Of a DNA stretch of 64,000 bases, positions 62,375 to 64,000 are shown in pieces. The DNA is from Clostridium felsineum DSM 794 (GTDB taxonomy: Bacteria; Bacillota; Clostridia; Clostridiales; Clostridiaceae): NCBI RefSeq assembly GCF_002006355.2, contig NZ_CP096980.1, forward strand, positions 4,278,001-4,342,000, written 5' to 3'. The number at the start of each line of letters is the position of its first letter. Positions within the stretch are counted from its first letter, which is position 1. Below the pieces are notes generated by a model, which was not told the DNA's origin, made no database searches, and saw only the letters and a program-made list of their open reading frames with translations. The translations under genes were made by a program, and so were the position numbers.

Positions 62375-63052
62375 TTATAAATTTATTACTAAATCCTCTA
62401 ATTTATTAATCACTTTCACCTTATTTTCCACTAATACTTCTTGTGTTCTATTTAACCAAATACCCTTGAATCCTGCATTTTCACAAGATATTATATCCGT
62501 ATTAAAATTATCACCTATATAATAACATTGTTGTGGTTTTTCATTAACTTTTTCACAAGCACTAATAAATATTTTTATATCAGGCTTTGAAATTCCCAGT
62601 TCTCCTGATGTAATAATATTTGAAAAATACTTTTTAATTTTCATTCTTTCTAACTTTAATAATTGTTGATTAAAATCACCATTACTTATAATGCCGAGTT
62701 TATAACTTCTTGATAACTCTTTTAAACATGGTATTACATCATCAAATGGTCTCCAATTATTTTCATAATTACTCAAATAAATTTTAAACTTTTCTTCTGC
62801 TTCTTCATCTGTAAGCTTTATGTTTGAATAGGAAAATATACCTTTTATTCTGTTAATACGCTGCTCCTTAAATGTAATTTTACCTTTTAAATAAATATTG
62901 AAGTATTCATCTGATATTTCGCACCAAATTTTATAGAATTCTTCTCTTCCAATTTTAAAATTTTCTTTATAAATCTCATAGAATTCTTTAACACCTAATA
63001 ATTCAGCCTGCTTATGATCTAATAGTGTTCCATCTATATCGAAAAATATCAT
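62375..63052 (-). CDS. HAD-family hydrolase, YjjG-like (noncanonical nucleotidase)
   Basis: The 225-residue protein has all HAD motifs: FFDIDGTLLDHKQAE (motif I), IISNGDFNQQ (II), SGELGISKPDIKIF (III) and YYIGDNFNTDI (IV), with a helical cap (15-95). Motif I DIDGTLLDHxxAE and the ELG(I)SKPD sequence match the YjjG/YfnB pyrimidine 5'-nucleotidase subfamily, which removes phosphate from noncanonical pyrimidine nucleotides. It is monocistronic. Confidence 0.9.
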   Translation of the reverse strand: MIFFDIDGTLLDHKQAELLGVKEFYEIYKENFKIGREEFYKIWCEISDEYFNIYLKGKITFKEQRINRIKGIFSYSNIKLTDEEAEEKFKIYLSNYENNWRPFDDVIPCLKELSRSYKLGIISNGDFNQQLLKLERMKIKKYFSNIITSGELGISKPDIKIFISACEKVNEKPQQCYYIGDNFNTDIISCENAGFKGIWLNRTQEVLVENKVKVINKLEDLVINL

Positions 63053-63068
63053 TTTACACCTCTTAACA

Positions 63069-63416
63069 TTTTTGAGAAAGTAATTTTTCTGGGTTATAAT
63101 AATAACTTTTGTTTTCTTTTTGAGAAAGTTCTTTTCTTAGTTAAAGAAGGATAATGGACTTCGTCCAAACCTCATGTATGTTTAGAATCATAATGGGCTT
63201 TCGTCCAAACCCCTTATATTAGATTTTGTCTTTTCTTACTTTCTATTATTTTTTGAGAAAGTGATTTTTCTGGGTTATAGAAGGATAATGGGCTTTCGCC
63301 CAAACCCCTTATATTAGATTTTGTCTTTTCTTACTTTCTATTATTTTTTTGAGAAAGTGATTTTTCTGGGTTATAGAAGGATAATGGGCTTTCGCCCAAA
63401 CCCCTTATGGGTTTAC
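63069..63416. repeat. 96-bp degenerate direct repeats with a GNRA-capped hairpin
   Basis: Units starting TTTGAGAAAGT recur at about 63071, 63119, 63252 and 63348. The last two units are nearly identical at 96-bp spacing and also run GGGTTATAGAAGGATAATGGGCTTTCGCCC. On the minus strand the core reads GGGCGAAAGCCC, a 4-bp stem with a GAAA tetraloop; older copies read GGACGAAGTCC and GGACGAAAGCCC. The array fills the gap between the chemotaxis gene and the HAD gene, and its last unit enters the chemotaxis gene's end. Confidence 0.85.
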
Positions 63417-64000
63417 TTTGAATCTTTGTACTACGTTGTTTAGCTTTAGGGCAAGTTCTGCTTGGGTTTGTGATGTTATTGCTACTTGTTCTATTGCTTT
63501 TGAGGTTTCGTTTATGCTTTCTCTTATAAATTGTGATTTTTCGGAGGATTTTTTGCTGGTTTCTGACATTCCTTTAACTGCTCCATTTACCTGATTTATT
63601 GTTACCCTAAGATTCTCTGACATAAGTGCTACCTGTTCAGACATAGAGCTTACAAACTGAGAGTCAGAGTAATAATCTTTTCCCATATCCTTAAAGCTTG
63701 TTAATTCTTCTCGTATATCCTTATCAATAAACTGAAGTATTTCTTTACTATCAATTTGCATACTTTTAAATGCCTCTTGAACCTTTGAAATGGTGTTATA
63801 TATTTCTTCAACTGCCTTTGATGATTCCTCCGATAATTTTCTTATTTCATCTGCTACAACCGAAAAGCCTTTCCCCATTTCTCCTGCTCTCGCCGATTCT
63901 ATAGCTGCATTAAGTGCTAACAAATTTGTTTGCTCTGATATATTTCCAATGGTATCTGCCATTACTCTTATATTTTCAACTACTTTTCCCTTTTCAATTG
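63405..64000 (-). CDS. Methyl-accepting chemotaxis protein, C-terminal signalling part (runs off right edge)
   Basis: About 198 residues of the signalling domain are present, with the highly conserved hairpin tip beginning ISEQTNLLALNAAIESARAG and continuing GKGFSVVADEIRKLSEES. This is the part that contacts CheA and CheW. The rest is coiled coil with Gln/Glu pairs that are methylation candidates, and the end is FKVNP with no pentapeptide tether for CheR. The start lies beyond the window, so the sensor domain is not visible. Confidence 0.95.
   Translation of the reverse strand, partial: IEKGKVVENIRVMADTIGNISEQTNLLALNAAIESARAGEMGKGFSVVADEIRKLSEESSKAVEEIYNTISKVQEAFKSMQIDSKEILQFIDKDIREELTSFKDMGKDYYSDSQFVSSMSEQVALMSENLRVTINQVNGAVKGMSETSKKSSEKSQFIRESINETSKAIEQVAITSQTQAELALKLNNVVQRFKVNP

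Overview
This 64-kb window is AT-rich and comes from a low-GC, anaerobic, Gram-positive Firmicute, almost certainly a Clostridium. The evidence is purine-rich ribosome binding sites (often GGAGG or AGGTGAT), several TTG and GTG starts, class III (anaerobic) ribonucleotide reductase, sporulation-type SPOCS domains, and long arrays of DUF11 surface repeats. The gene order resembles what I remember of Clostridium acetobutylicum; I could not check this against a database. There are no rRNA or tRNA genes, no CRISPR array and no recognisable transposase. Most genes are on the minus strand.

Positions 1-14.1k hold core genes: the end of an FHA-FtsW pair, the SOS-controlled uvrB-uvrA operon, an exported esterase, uppP, a small membrane protein, a MinJ-like PDZ membrane protein, the S41 protease ctpB, ftsE-ftsX and a YitT transporter-like protein. 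The order ftsE-ftsX-ctpB-(minJ-like)-uvrB-uvrA matches that of Bacillus, which supports the MinJ-like call.

Positions 14.3k-20.2k hold thiE and a conserved acpS-nnrD-(LolA/GerS-like)-alr-mazE-mazF block. It links carrier-protein activation, NAD(P)HX repair, D-alanine supply and a toxin-antitoxin pair. Positions 20.2k-34.7k hold a TM1266-type regulator, a lipoprotein, a BrkB-like membrane protein, glmM, a CPBP protease, an MBL-fold hydrolase, nrdD-nrdG, a DUF711/ACT pair, a three-copy 114-bp palindromic tandem repeat, a phosphodiesterase, pepT and an HD-GYP protein.

Positions 34.7k-42.1k are the most unusual coding block. They carry a GrpE-like protein, a divergent Hsp70, an Hsp70 fused to a von Willebrand A domain, and a 975-residue protein with degenerate J-like modules, zinc ribbons and fibronectin-III-like modules. 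All are co-directional behind one strong promoter with no CIRCE element in view. This looks like a complete, specialised second chaperone system whose Hsp70 carries its own metal-dependent adhesion domain.

Positions 42.4k-64k are accessory. They hold a two-repeat SmpA/DUF3862-like protein, a candidate polymorphic toxin with two small candidate immunity genes and a MORN-like neighbour, two divergent DUF11 repeat proteins (1137 and about 2692 residues, the larger with 18 repeats), a two-gene Septu-type antiphage system (PtuA ATPase and PtuB HNH nuclease), a DUF11-SPOCS hybrid beside a SPOCS protein, a HAD phosphatase, a 96-bp repeat cluster with a GNRA-capped hairpin, and the 3' end of a chemotaxis receptor gene.
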